Source: DASYML01 sp036009045
Lineage (GTDB): Bacteria; Acidobacteriota; Blastocatellia; Pyrinomonadales; Pyrinomonadaceae
DNA length: 6,102 nt
Assembly: GCA_036009045.1 (NCBI GenBank)
Contig: DASYML010000212.1
Coordinates: forward strand, 1-6,102
Reading direction: 5' to 3'
Below the pieces are notes generated by a model. That model saw nothing but the letters and a program-made list of their open reading frames with translations. It did not search any database and was not told the DNA's origin. Positions 1-6,053 of the stretch are shown here, piece after piece. Positions within the stretch are counted from its first letter, which is position 1; the number at the start of each line of letters is the position of its first letter. The position numbers and the translations under genes are program-made.

Positions 1-963
1 GCCGGACTCAAGCGGCTCGTCGGCGCAAGCGACGGCGAGGGAGTGTGGCTTGAAACCCTTTCAGCCATCGTGACGGTTTCGGACGACGGCGGCAGCTCCG
101 GCCGGCTGCGCGACGAGTTGCAGATGCTCCCGCCCGGCGACATACGCAACTGTATGGTCGCGCTTTCGGAAGACTCGACACTCCTCTCAAGATTATTTCG
201 TTATCGTTTTCGCGGCGACGGCGAACTCGGCGGTCACAGTTTCGGCAATCTCTTTCTGGCCGCGCTGACGGAGGTGACGGGAGATTTCGTCGAAGCCGTG
301 CGTCTCTCTTCGGAAGTCCTGGCGAGCAAGGGCCGTATCTATCCGGCGACGATTAACGACGTACGCCTCGTCGCCCAACTGGAAGACGGCGCGTCTGTCT
401 TTGGCGAGACGGAGATTACAGCCTCGCGCGTTCCGATACGCCGCCTGAGCCTCGAACCGGAACAATGCCTGCCCCTACCCGAAGCGCTCGCCGCCGTCCG
501 CGCCGCAGACGTTATCACCATTGGTCCAGGCTCTCTCTATACGAGCATCCTTCCTAATTTACTGGTCCAGCGTGTCGCGGAGTCCATAGGCAGCGCGAGC
601 GCCATCAAGATTTTCATTTGCAACCTGATGACGCAGCCGGGCGAGACCGACGGCTACACCGCGCGCCAGCACATAGAGGCGGTCAAACGATACGCGCCGG
701 AGATAGCCTTTGATTATGTGGTCGCCAACAATCGTCTCATCAGCGATGAGCAGGTCGCGCTCTATAGCGCAGAGGGCGCGTATCAAATAGGGATGGATGA
801 CCACATGCTCGAAAAGACCTACGGGCATGAGACGGAGGTCGTGCGCGCTGACCTTCTGGACGAAGGAGAGAAGGTCCGGCACAGCCCCGAAAAGCTGGCG
901 CGTGTTATAGTGGCTTGTTGTGAGCAGGCGCGCGCGCGCCCGTCAAAGGTTCCGCAGTTTTGA
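1..963 (+). CDS. yvcK: YvcK/GlmR-family UDP-sugar-binding regulator (5' end missing)
   Basis: The frame is open from the first base, so the gene starts before the window; 320 residues are visible. Family members are about 310-330 residues and begin with a glycine-rich GGGTGL-type loop, which is what is missing here, probably with 10-20 residues. Visible family signatures are AIVTVSDDGGSSGRLR (from base 64), PPGDIRNC, GGHSFGNLFLAALTEVTGDF, IGPGSLYTSILPNLLV (about 520-570) and CNLMTQPGETDGYTA (about 619-660). These separate it from CofD, the F420 enzyme that shares the fold. Known of the family: a cytosolic Rossmann-like protein that binds UDP-GlcNAc or related UDP-sugars and is needed for cell-wall synthesis on gluconeogenic carbon; in Bacillus subtilis (GlmR) it stimulates GlmS. 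The GTG at 43 is only the first possible start inside the window, not the real one. It ends 4 bases before glmU, so cotranscription is likely. The family call is firm; the regulatory role here is inferred. Confidence 0.93.
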   Translation, partial: AGLKRLVGASDGEGVWLETLSAIVTVSDDGGSSGRLRDELQMLPPGDIRNCMVALSEDSTLLSRLFRYRFRGDGELGGHSFGNLFLAALTEVTGDFVEAVRLSSEVLASKGRIYPATINDVRLVAQLEDGASVFGETEITASRVPIRRLSLEPEQCLPLPEALAAVRAADVITIGPGSLYTSILPNLLVQRVAESIGSASAIKIFICNLMTQPGETDGYTARQHIEAVKRYAPEIAFDYVVANNRLISDEQVALYSAEGAYQIGMDDHMLEKTYGHETEVVRADLLDEGEKVRHSPEKLARVIVACCEQARARPSKVPQF

Positions 964-967
964 GTCT

Positions 968-2518
968 ATGGAAAAACCATCGCAATTCAGCCTACAGGAA
1001 ACGCCCGCTCCACTTGACGTACTAATCCTCGCCGCAGGCTTGGGGACACGTATGCGCTCGCAGACGGCCAAGGTGCTGCACAAACTCGGCGGGCGTCCGC
1101 TCATCGCACACGTCTGCCGCGCTGCCGCCGCGCTCAGCCCGCGCGCCATCTACGTCATCGTGGGCCATCAAGCCGAAGTTGTAGAGCAAGCCGTGCGCGA
1201 AGAGATGGGAGAGGGCGGCGCGGTCTGCATCAGGCAGGAAGTGCAACGCGGGACGGGCGATGCCGTGAAGGCCGCGCGCGAACATTTAGGTGGAGCTAAT
1301 TCGACCTTGCTTATTCTTTCCGGCGATGTGCCTCTGGCCCGCCCGGAGACCCTCGGCGCGCTGGTCCACCAACATCGTACTCATCGCGCTCATGGCGCAG
1401 CCTGCACGTTGCTCTCAGTTAAACTGGAAGACCCGACGGGCTATGGCCGCATCGTGCGAGATGCGGAAGGCCGCTTTGAAAGAATCGTCGAACAGAAGGA
1501 CGCGACGCCCGCCGAGAGACAGATTAAAGAATCCAACATGGGCATCTACTGCTTCGAGACGCGCGCGCTCTTTCCCGCGCTCGAACGCGTCTTGCCAGCC
1601 AACGCGCAGGGCGAGTATTACCTGACGGACGTGCCCGGCATCCTGCGCGCAGACGGTGAGGACATCAGCATCTACCTGCATGCTGACGCGCGCGAAGTCT
1701 CCGGCATCAACACGCGCGTAGAGCTTGCGGAGTTTGAGAATCTACTTCGCAGGCGCACCCTGCGGCGGCTCATGCTCGACAGCGGCGTGACCTTCATAGA
1801 CCCCGCGCATACTTACATCAGCCCCGAAGCGCAGATGGGCCGCGACTGCGTCGTTCATCCTGACGTTCACATCGAAGGCTCTACTTCAATCGGCGACGGT
1901 TGCGAGATACGCTCCGGCACGCGCATCTCTGACTCGCGCATCGGCCACGGCGTCACCATCAACGATCATTGCGTCATCGTGGACAGCGAAATCTCCGACA
2001 ACTGCACGGTTGGCCCATTCGCGCACCTCCGCATGGGAAGCAAGCTGGAAGAGAACGCGGCGGTCGGCAATTTCGTCGAGATGAAGAAATCGAGACTGGG
2101 CCGGGGTTCAAAGTCTATGCATCTGACTTACCTAGGCGACGCGACCATTGGCGACAAGACGAACATAGGCGCTGGGACCATCACCTGCAACTACGACGGC
2201 AAGAACAAACATCCGACGGTGATAGAGGATGATGTCAAGATCGGCTCCGACACGATGCTGGTCGCGCCCGTGCGTGTCGGCAGTGGTTCCATCACCGCCG
2301 CAGGCTCCGTCGTCATAGAAGATGTCCCGCCGGACACGCTCGTGGCCGGAGTCCCCGCCGTCATCAAGAAACAGCTTGGAGAGAGGACGCGCGCTGAATC
2401 AACCACAGGGTCTCAAAAGGAAGCGGCTCATGCGGAAACCCCGTCGGTCGTCAAGGGCGAAGCGGAACCCGAAGAACCCGCCATGAATGAGAACGCGGAA
2501 GCGACCACCATCAAGTGA
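968..2518 (+). CDS. glmU: Bifunctional GlmU: GlcN-1-P acetyltransferase / GlcNAc-1-P uridylyltransferase
   Basis: Cytosolic enzyme for the last two steps to UDP-GlcNAc: acetyl-CoA-dependent acetylation of glucosamine-1-phosphate (C-terminal domain), then UTP-dependent uridylylation (N-terminal domain). From the ATG at 968 it is 516 residues. The pyrophosphorylase domain (about 17-250) shows LAAGLGTRM (21-29), K35, QRGTGDAV (from Q93), the metal-binding D120 in GDVPL, GEYYLTD (215-221) and N248 in GINTR. The left-handed beta-helix (about 268-468) is built of hexapeptide repeats and carries the acetyltransferase residues matching E. coli R333, K351, H363, Y366 and N386, here R355, K373, H385, Y388 and N408. 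E. coli GlmU has 456 residues; the excess is a longer N-terminus and a 48-residue hydrophilic acidic tail (469-516). An in-frame GTG at 920 would overlap the upstream gene by 44 bases and add an Arg-rich stretch, so I prefer 968, although its only ribosome-site candidate (AAAGGT, 945-950) is far away. Coupling to the upstream stop 4 bases before may help. Confidence 0.96.
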   Translation: MEKPSQFSLQETPAPLDVLILAAGLGTRMRSQTAKVLHKLGGRPLIAHVCRAAAALSPRAIYVIVGHQAEVVEQAVREEMGEGGAVCIRQEVQRGTGDAVKAAREHLGGANSTLLILSGDVPLARPETLGALVHQHRTHRAHGAACTLLSVKLEDPTGYGRIVRDAEGRFERIVEQKDATPAERQIKESNMGIYCFETRALFPALERVLPANAQGEYYLTDVPGILRADGEDISIYLHADAREVSGINTRVELAEFENLLRRRTLRRLMLDSGVTFIDPAHTYISPEAQMGRDCVVHPDVHIEGSTSIGDGCEIRSGTRISDSRIGHGVTINDHCVIVDSEISDNCTVGPFAHLRMGSKLEENAAVGNFVEMKKSRLGRGSKSMHLTYLGDATIGDKTNIGAGTITCNYDGKNKHPTVIEDDVKIGSDTMLVAPVRVGSGSITAAGSVVIEDVPPDTLVAGVPAVIKKQLGERTRAESTTGSQKEAAHAETPSVVKGEAEPEEPAMNENAEATTIK

Positions 2519-2543
2519 TGATGGCGTTTTAGATATTCATGAC

Positions 2544-2596
2544 GTTTGAGAAACTAACGATCATCGAGTTGAGAAACTCAATCGAGTTGAGGAACT
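2544..2596 (+). repeat. Three short hairpin-forming repeats in the glmU-glmS gap
   Basis: Three related units lie in the 147-bp gap: GTTTGAGAAACT (2544-2555), GAGTTGAGAAACT (2566-2578) and GAGTTGAGGAACT (2584-2596). The last two are 18 bp apart and, with the preceding ATC, match at 15 of 16 positions. Each unit is self-complementary, with stems of GTTT/AAAC, GAGTT/AACTC and AGTT/AACT around loops GAG, GAGA and GAGG; GAGA is a GNRA-type tetraloop. They could act as RNA hairpins in the glmS leader or as a protein-binding array on DNA; the sequence does not decide. No terminator with a T-run is seen between glmU and glmS, so read-through is possible, and I find no convincing promoter for glmS alone. 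Confidence 0.55.
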
Positions 2597-2651
2597 AAGG
2601 CGAAAGCAATCCTTTTCTTTCTCTCGCACTCTGCAAAAGCTCTCTTATCGC

Positions 2652-2657
2652 AAAGGA
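2652..2657 (+). promoter_or_regulatory. Ribosome binding site of glmS
   Basis: AAAGGA ends 8 bases before the ATG at 2666. It fixes the start so that Cys is residue 2, which the family requires for its N-terminal nucleophile. Confidence 0.8.
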
Positions 2658-2665
2658 ATAATTTT

Positions 2666-4525
2666 ATGTGTGGCATCGTGGGTTATGTGGGTAACAAGCA
2701 GGTCGTGCCCGTTATCATAGACGGTCTGCGCAAGCTGGAATATCGCGGTTACGATTCCGCAGGGATCGCCGTCGTTGACGAGGACCACGACCTGGAGATT
2801 CGTCGCGCCGAAGGCAAACTGCGTAACCTTGAGGAAGCCATCCGGCTCAAACCTCTCGACGGCACATACGGCATCGGCCACACGCGTTGGGCCACGCACG
2901 GCAGGCCCACGGAAGAGAACGCGCACCCGCACCGAGACTGTACGGGCCGCGTCGTCGTGGTCCACAACGGGATTATCGAAAACTATCTGCGATTGAAGGA
3001 ACGGCTACGCGGGCAGGACCACCGCTTCGTGACGGAGACGGACACGGAGATCGTCGCGCATCTCATAGAGGAATATTCAAGGACCAGCGATTCGTTTGAG
3101 AAGGCCGTGCGCCGCGCCATCGGGGACCTCAAGGGAATCTTCGCGCTCTCGATTCTCTCGGCTGACGAACCGGATATGATTATCGCCGTCAGGCAGGGTC
3201 CGCCCGTCGTGATAGGTCTCGGCGACGGCGAATACTTCGTCGCTTCAGATATTCCGCCGATTCTCCAACACACGCGCGACGTTTTCTTTCTCGGCGACGG
3301 CGAGATTGCGATTCTCACCAAGGATGCCGTGAGCGTCACGGACTTTGACGGCAACTCCGTAGAGCCTGCCATCCAGCGCATCACCTGGGACCCCATCATG
3401 GCGGAGAAGGGCGGCTTCAAGCATTTCATGCTCAAGGAGATTTATGAGCAGCCGCGCGCCGTGCGCGACACGGTGCAGGGCCGCATCTCTCTCGACACTG
3501 GGCGCGTCTATCTTGACGAGATGAACATCACGGAGTCTGACTTTAGCGCCTTCACCAACGTCAAGATTGCCGCTTGCGGGACAAGCTGGCACGCCGGACT
3601 GGCCGGTAAATATATGATCGAGCAACTGGCGCGGATTCCCGTAGAGGTTGACTACGCCTCAGAGTTTCGCTACCGCGACCCAGTGGTGGACGAGAACACT
3701 CTGCTCATCGTCATCTCGCAATCGGGCGAGACCGCAGACACCATCGCGGCCCTGCGCGAAGCCAAAGAGAAGGGCGCGAAAATCCTCGCCGTCTGCAACG
3801 TGCAAGGCTCCATGATTATGCGCGAATCGGACGGCACGATTCTCACGCACGCCGGACCGGAAATCGGCGTCGCCTCGACCAAAGCCTTCACCTCGCAGAT
3901 GGTCGCGCTCTATCTCTTCGGACTCTATCTGGGCCAATTACGCGGCGTGCTCAACCAGCACGAAGCACGCCATCATGCCCAACAACTCGCGGAGCTTCCC
4001 GTCAAGATAGAGCATCTGCTGAACGAGGCGGACGAGATCGAAGACCTCTCGAAAGAGTTTTTCCGCTCGACAGATTTTCTCTACCTCGGACGCGGCATCA
4101 ACTTTCCGGTGGCGCTCGAAGGCGCACTCAAGCTCAAGGAGATTTCCTACATTCACGCCGAAGGCTACCCGGCGGGCGAGATGAAGCATGGGCCGAACGC
4201 GCTGATTGACGAGCGCCTCCCCGTCGTCGTCGTCAACACGCGCGAAGCTGGCAACCACGCGAGCGAGTTGCGCTATGAAAAGACACACTCGAACATCGTC
4301 GAGGTCAAGGCGCGCGAGGGCGTCGTCCTCTCCGTGCTCACCGAAGGCGACGAGATGTCCGCGCTCGTCTCAGACCACGTCATCCGCATCCCCGAAGCGA
4401 GCGACCTGCTCTCGCCGATTCTCTCCGTCATCCCCTTGCAACTACTGGCCTATCACATCGCCGTCCGCCGTGGCTGCGACGTGGACCAGCCGCGCAACCT
4501 GGCTAAGTCCGTGACGGTCGAATAG
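2666..4525 (+). CDS. glmS: GlmS: glutamine-fructose-6-phosphate aminotransferase (isomerizing)
   Basis: Makes glucosamine-6-phosphate and glutamate from fructose-6-phosphate and glutamine, the first committed step to UDP-GlcNAc; cytosolic, normally a dimer. It has 619 residues against 609 in E. coli, with about 7 of the extra residues lying between the HGP motif and the C-terminus. The N-terminal glutaminase domain (about 1-240) starts MCGIVGYVG with Cys2 as nucleophile once Met is removed, and shows GHTRWATHG (R74, W75, H78), NGIIENY (N101, G102) and TETDTE (D126). Two SIS sugar-isomerase domains follow. The first has CGTSWH (304-309) and SQSGET (351-356), which bind the sugar phosphate. The second has KLKEISYIHAE (K489, E492, matching E. 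coli K485 and E488) and KHGPNALID (H508, matching H504). The end DVDQPRNLAKSVTVE, with Schiff-base lysine K614, appears identical to the E. coli terminus as I recall it. All catalytic residues are present, so it should be active. Upstream YvcK/GlmR suggests control by UDP-GlcNAc level; no glmS ribozyme is seen. Confidence 0.97.
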   Translation: MCGIVGYVGNKQVVPVIIDGLRKLEYRGYDSAGIAVVDEDHDLEIRRAEGKLRNLEEAIRLKPLDGTYGIGHTRWATHGRPTEENAHPHRDCTGRVVVVHNGIIENYLRLKERLRGQDHRFVTETDTEIVAHLIEEYSRTSDSFEKAVRRAIGDLKGIFALSILSADEPDMIIAVRQGPPVVIGLGDGEYFVASDIPPILQHTRDVFFLGDGEIAILTKDAVSVTDFDGNSVEPAIQRITWDPIMAEKGGFKHFMLKEIYEQPRAVRDTVQGRISLDTGRVYLDEMNITESDFSAFTNVKIAACGTSWHAGLAGKYMIEQLARIPVEVDYASEFRYRDPVVDENTLLIVISQSGETADTIAALREAKEKGAKILAVCNVQGSMIMRESDGTILTHAGPEIGVASTKAFTSQMVALYLFGLYLGQLRGVLNQHEARHHAQQLAELPVKIEHLLNEADEIEDLSKEFFRSTDFLYLGRGINFPVALEGALKLKEISYIHAEGYPAGEMKHGPNALIDERLPVVVVNTREAGNHASELRYEKTHSNIVEVKAREGVVLSVLTEGDEMSALVSDHVIRIPEASDLLSPILSVIPLQLLAYHIAVRRGCDVDQPRNLAKSVTVE

Positions 4526-4537
4526 CATCAGGACCAA

Positions 4538-4672
4538 AAAGGCTCATAGCGGTTTGCAATGGCGTGTGACCTTTGCGCCACCAGCGAGAAACAATCTCAC
4601 GCTGGTGGCGCGAAGTAAAACAAGACTATGGACGCTCATGGTCTCAGCCAATCGCAAACGACTATAAGCTTT
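4538..4672. repeat. Long imperfect inverted repeat filling the convergent spacer
   Basis: The left outer arm (4538-4571) matches the reverse complement of 4640-4672 with small gaps; shared blocks read in order AAAG, CT, ATAG, CG, TTTGC, TGGC, GACC. Inside lies the perfect 12-bp stem at 4575-4611, with a one-sided 28-base bulge (4612-4639). The right arm overlaps the stop codon of the minus-strand beta-helix gene (4671-4673). It could be a structured shared 3' end for both genes, or a decayed palindromic insertion. I found no clear flanking direct repeat to support insertion. Confidence 0.6.
4575..4611. terminator. Perfect 12-bp hairpin between convergent genes, probable two-way terminator
   Basis: GCGCCACCAGCG (4575-4586) pairs perfectly with CGCTGGTGGCGC (4600-4611) around a 13-base loop in which GAGA and TCTC could also pair. 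It lies 49 bases after the glmS stop and about 60 bases past the beta-helix stop, the expected place for a shared terminator. There is no T-run after the stem on either strand, so it is not a textbook intrinsic terminator; it may instead protect mRNA 3' ends or act with Rho. Confidence 0.5.
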
Positions 4673-5630
4673 ACCTCTGTCCCGGCGCGGCGTTGACGAA
4701 TGAGCCTGCGATGTCCGTCGCGTTGTTTGTGATGCGGTTGTTCTGGAATGACACCGCCTGCGTGAACGAGGCCATGTTGACCCCTGCGTTGTTGTTGTCG
4801 TAGATGTCGCAGTTGGAGAGGAAAATCTTCTCCGCCCCTGCGGTTCCGAGTCCCCTGATACCGCTGTTGTTGTGCGCCGACGTGCAGTTCTCCAGAAACA
4901 TCATAGAGTTTGTGCCGCCGCCGATGTTGAAGCCGACCGGCAAGCCGACCGCCTGATTGCCGATGGCCTCTGAGTCGCGGACGAAGACTTGCGCCCGCTC
5001 AACGGCATTGACGCCGACGCGGCAGTTCGTCATTGAAGTCTTGTTGATGGACGCCCTCGCCGTGCCCGTGGTGGTCGTGATGCGAATCGCCGCGTCCACG
5101 TTATCCGCCGAGCCGCAGTTGTTGATTCTTGAATTGAGCACGCGCAGATTGCCGCTGTTGGTGAGGTTCATGAAGATGCCGCTGCCGGTGACTCTTTCTA
5201 TCTCAACGTTCTCGACGATGAGGTTGCCGCCCGCGTTGAACCAGTTGATGCCGTTGACGCCTGTGCCCGCGCCGTTGATGGAGATGTTGCGGACAATCAC
5301 CGTATCGGTATTGGCGACGTTGATGTTGATGCCGTTCGTGCCAGCGGAGAGGATGGAAGCAAGCGTGCCAACGCCGTCAATGGTCACGGACTTGGTGATG
5401 GTGACTGCGCCGAAGCCGCCCGGATCAATGGCGTCAATTTCGCCTGCGGCGGCGGTCTTGGAGATGGCCCCGGCGAAGGTCTTGCAGGGAGCGGTGCGGC
5501 TGCACGGGTTAGCATCATCGCCGACGCCTGAGACCCAGGTGCGTGTCGCCTGTGCATGGGCGAGCGTGACACATGCCAGGGCAAAGACTGACATTGCGAG
5601 GAGTTTCAATGTTAATCTCGTCATGTTCAT
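4671..5630 (-). CDS. Secreted right-handed parallel beta-helix repeat protein, role unknown
   Basis: A 319-residue protein. Residues 1-26 form a signal peptide: basic start (R5, K9), hydrophobic core (about 10-23), and a signal peptidase I site after AHA (24-26) or AQA (26-28). C20 does not sit in a proper lipobox, so a lipoprotein is unlikely. The mature N-terminus has TRTWVSGVGDDANPC and a Cys pair, C43 and C49, that could form a disulfide. Residues 65-310 are repeated beta-strand/turn units of the PbH1 type (for example VTITKSVTIDGV, VIVRNISINGAG, NLIVENVEIERV). An Asn-Cys step recurs at 171-172, 202-203, 248-249 and 273-274, as in stacked ladders of such solenoids. The fold occurs in polysaccharide lyases, adhesins and surface proteins; I see no catalytic signature, membrane anchor or sorting signal, so I give no enzyme activity. 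The start at 5630 fits AAGGAGA 10 bases upstream. The gene is alone on its strand and converges on glmS; no link to amino-sugar synthesis is evident. Confidence 0.85.
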   Translation of the reverse strand: MNMTRLTLKLLAMSVFALACVTLAHAQATRTWVSGVGDDANPCSRTAPCKTFAGAISKTAAAGEIDAIDPGGFGAVTITKSVTIDGVGTLASILSAGTNGININVANTDTVIVRNISINGAGTGVNGINWFNAGGNLIVENVEIERVTGSGIFMNLTNSGNLRVLNSRINNCGSADNVDAAIRITTTTGTARASINKTSMTNCRVGVNAVERAQVFVRDSEAIGNQAVGLPVGFNIGGGTNSMMFLENCTSAHNNSGIRGLGTAGAEKIFLSNCDIYDNNNAGVNMASFTQAVSFQNNRITNNATDIAGSFVNAAPGQR

Positions 5631-5640
5631 GGTGTTGCTA

Positions 5641-5647
5641 TCTCCTT
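5641..5647 (-). promoter_or_regulatory. Ribosome binding site of the beta-helix gene
   Basis: Read on the minus strand this is AAGGAGA, 10 bases before the ATG at 5630. It favours that start over the second Met codon at 5624, which would be 16 bases away. Confidence 0.75.
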
Positions 5648-5657
5648 AGCTGGAAGG

Positions 5658-5679
5658 CGCTGTAAGTTTGATTACAGCG
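5658..5679. promoter_or_regulatory. Perfect 8-bp dyad upstream of the beta-helix gene
   Basis: CGCTGTAA (5658-5665) and TTACAGCG (5672-5679) are exact inverted copies separated by 6 bases. The dyad ends 10 bases upstream of the AAGGAGA site, in the leader of the minus-strand gene. It could be an operator for a dimeric repressor or a leader-RNA hairpin near the ribosome site. No regulator gene is in the window to connect with it. Confidence 0.45.
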
Positions 5680-5868
5680 AGGGTTTCTGAGATGGGAGCG
5701 GCATGATTGGGCCAACTAAAGATGTGGGCCAGGCAAAGCCGATCCGTGTTCTTTTGAAGTGCGTGACAATATTCCAACTACTGAGAGCGATAGTCAATCT
5801 CTTTTTCCAAATTAATGGGCCTCTAATCCACTGGCGCTGGATGGAAACGAGAGAAAGGCTGTCTCAAG
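5680..5868. other. Non-coding upstream region, no recognised gene
   Basis: This stretch separates the leader dyad of the beta-helix gene from the palindromic element. It is less GC-rich than the genes. It should hold the promoter of the minus-strand gene, but apart from the weak candidate listed separately I see nothing certain. A 62-codon plus-strand frame (5703-5891) has no recognisable content. Confidence 0.5.
5769..5797 (-). promoter_or_regulatory. Weak candidate promoter for the beta-helix gene
   Basis: On the minus strand a TTGACT hexamer (5797-5792) is followed after 17 bases by GAATAT (5774-5769). The -35-like box is good but the -10-like box matches only 3 of 6 consensus bases; an overlapping TATTGT (5771-5766) is better but 20 bases away. 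Transcription from here would give a leader of about 130 bases containing the dyad. This is a guess from consensus only. Confidence 0.15.
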
Positions 5869-5878
5869 ATTATTTTCT
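5869..5878 (+). repeat. Left copy of 10-bp direct repeat (putative target duplication)
   Basis: ATTATTTTCT, identical to the copy at 6054-6063, lies directly outside the left end of the palindromic element. An exact 10-mer at both borders suggests target-site duplication on insertion. Confidence 0.6.
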
Positions 5879-6053
5879 CGGTAGTGGTTAAGTTTAGTCT
5901 TGAGTGAAATGGACAGTGAATTCACCACAGAGACACAGAGCACGCAGAGGACGCACAGAGAAAAATATTCAACTCTCTGTGACACCTCTGTGTGCTCTGT
6001 ATCTGCGGTGGTGAGAGCCTCTTTCATCCTCTCTCAAGCCAAATTGAACCACT
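5879..6053. mobile_element. MITE-like palindromic element, ~175 bp, non-coding
   Basis: The arms are imperfect inverted copies over about 80 bases: 5882-5960 against the reverse complement of 5973-6054, with a 12-base AT-rich loop (5961-5972). The outermost bases are TAGTGGTT on the left (5882-5889) and AACCACTA on the right (6047-6054); further in, CTTGAG, TCACCAC, ACAGAGCAC and GCAGAGG or CACAGAGG are shared. Similarity stops at TAGTGGTT and the unit is bordered by a 10-bp direct repeat. That is the structure of a transposase-less inverted-repeat element moved by a transposase elsewhere in the genome. The left end has 3-4 extra bases (CGGT) compared with the right, so the exact border is uncertain by a few bases. 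It holds no gene; the 71-codon minus-strand frame over it is a by-product of the repeat. Confidence 0.65.
5923..6013. repeat. CACAGAG/CTCTGTG repeat core of the palindrome
   Basis: The inner left arm carries CACAGAG at 5926-5932, 5934-5940 and 5954-5960 plus CGCAGAG at 5943-5949. The inner right arm carries CTCTGTG at 5975-5981 and 5986-5992 plus CTCTGTA at 5995-6001. From recall, such CACAGAG palindromes are common between genes in Acidobacteriota, Planctomycetes, Verrucomicrobia and some deltaproteobacteria, and yield false proteins containing LCVLCVSVV. I know of no accepted function. Transcribed RNA would fold into one long imperfect hairpin. Confidence 0.75.

Noticed and set aside
184..198. 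Short match CTCAAGATTATTT shared by the yvcK gene and the region before the palindromic element (5863-5876)
   Set aside because: About 13 bases, inside coding sequence at one site, with no extended similarity; probably coincidence.
928..939. Run of alternating GC (possible Z-DNA or slippage tract)
   Set aside because: It lies in coding sequence, encodes an ordinary Ala/Arg stretch at the C-terminus of the YvcK protein and is short; in a high-GC genome this is not unusual.
920..967. GTG at 920 as an alternative upstream start of glmU
   Set aside because: It would overlap the upstream gene by 44 bases and add an Arg-rich segment that is just the (CG)n end of that gene read in another frame; the ATG at 968 directly after the upstream stop is simpler.
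2519..2665. Possible glmS ribozyme in the leader
   Set aside because: The gap is slightly too short for the usual ribozyme plus ribosome site, and I see neither its conserved core nor the expected pseudoknot arms; the ribozyme is mainly known from Firmicutes.
4573..4803. 76-codon plus-strand frame
   Set aside because: It begins in the hairpin stem and runs antisense through the 3' end of the beta-helix gene; no recognisable protein features.
5571..5573. Cys20 of the beta-helix protein as a lipoprotein attachment site
   Set aside because: The preceding residues are Ala-Leu-Ala rather than a Leu-Ala/Ser-Gly/Ala lipobox, and a good signal peptidase I site follows at AHA/AQA.
4957..5649. 230-codon plus-strand frame opposite the beta-helix gene
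   Set aside because: It is the antisense of a gene with signal peptide, ribosome site and beta-helix repeats; its product is a low-complexity Pro/Thr/Val/Met-rich string typical of a shadow frame.
5703..5891. 62-codon plus-strand frame upstream of the palindromic element
   Set aside because: A GGGAG lies only 4 bases before the ATG, but the product resembles nothing known to me and the frame runs into the repeat element; more likely chance.
5812..6027. 71-codon minus-strand frame containing LCVLCVLCVSVV
   Set aside because: This is the typical false translation of CACAGAG/CTCTGTG palindromes and is fully explained by the repeat.
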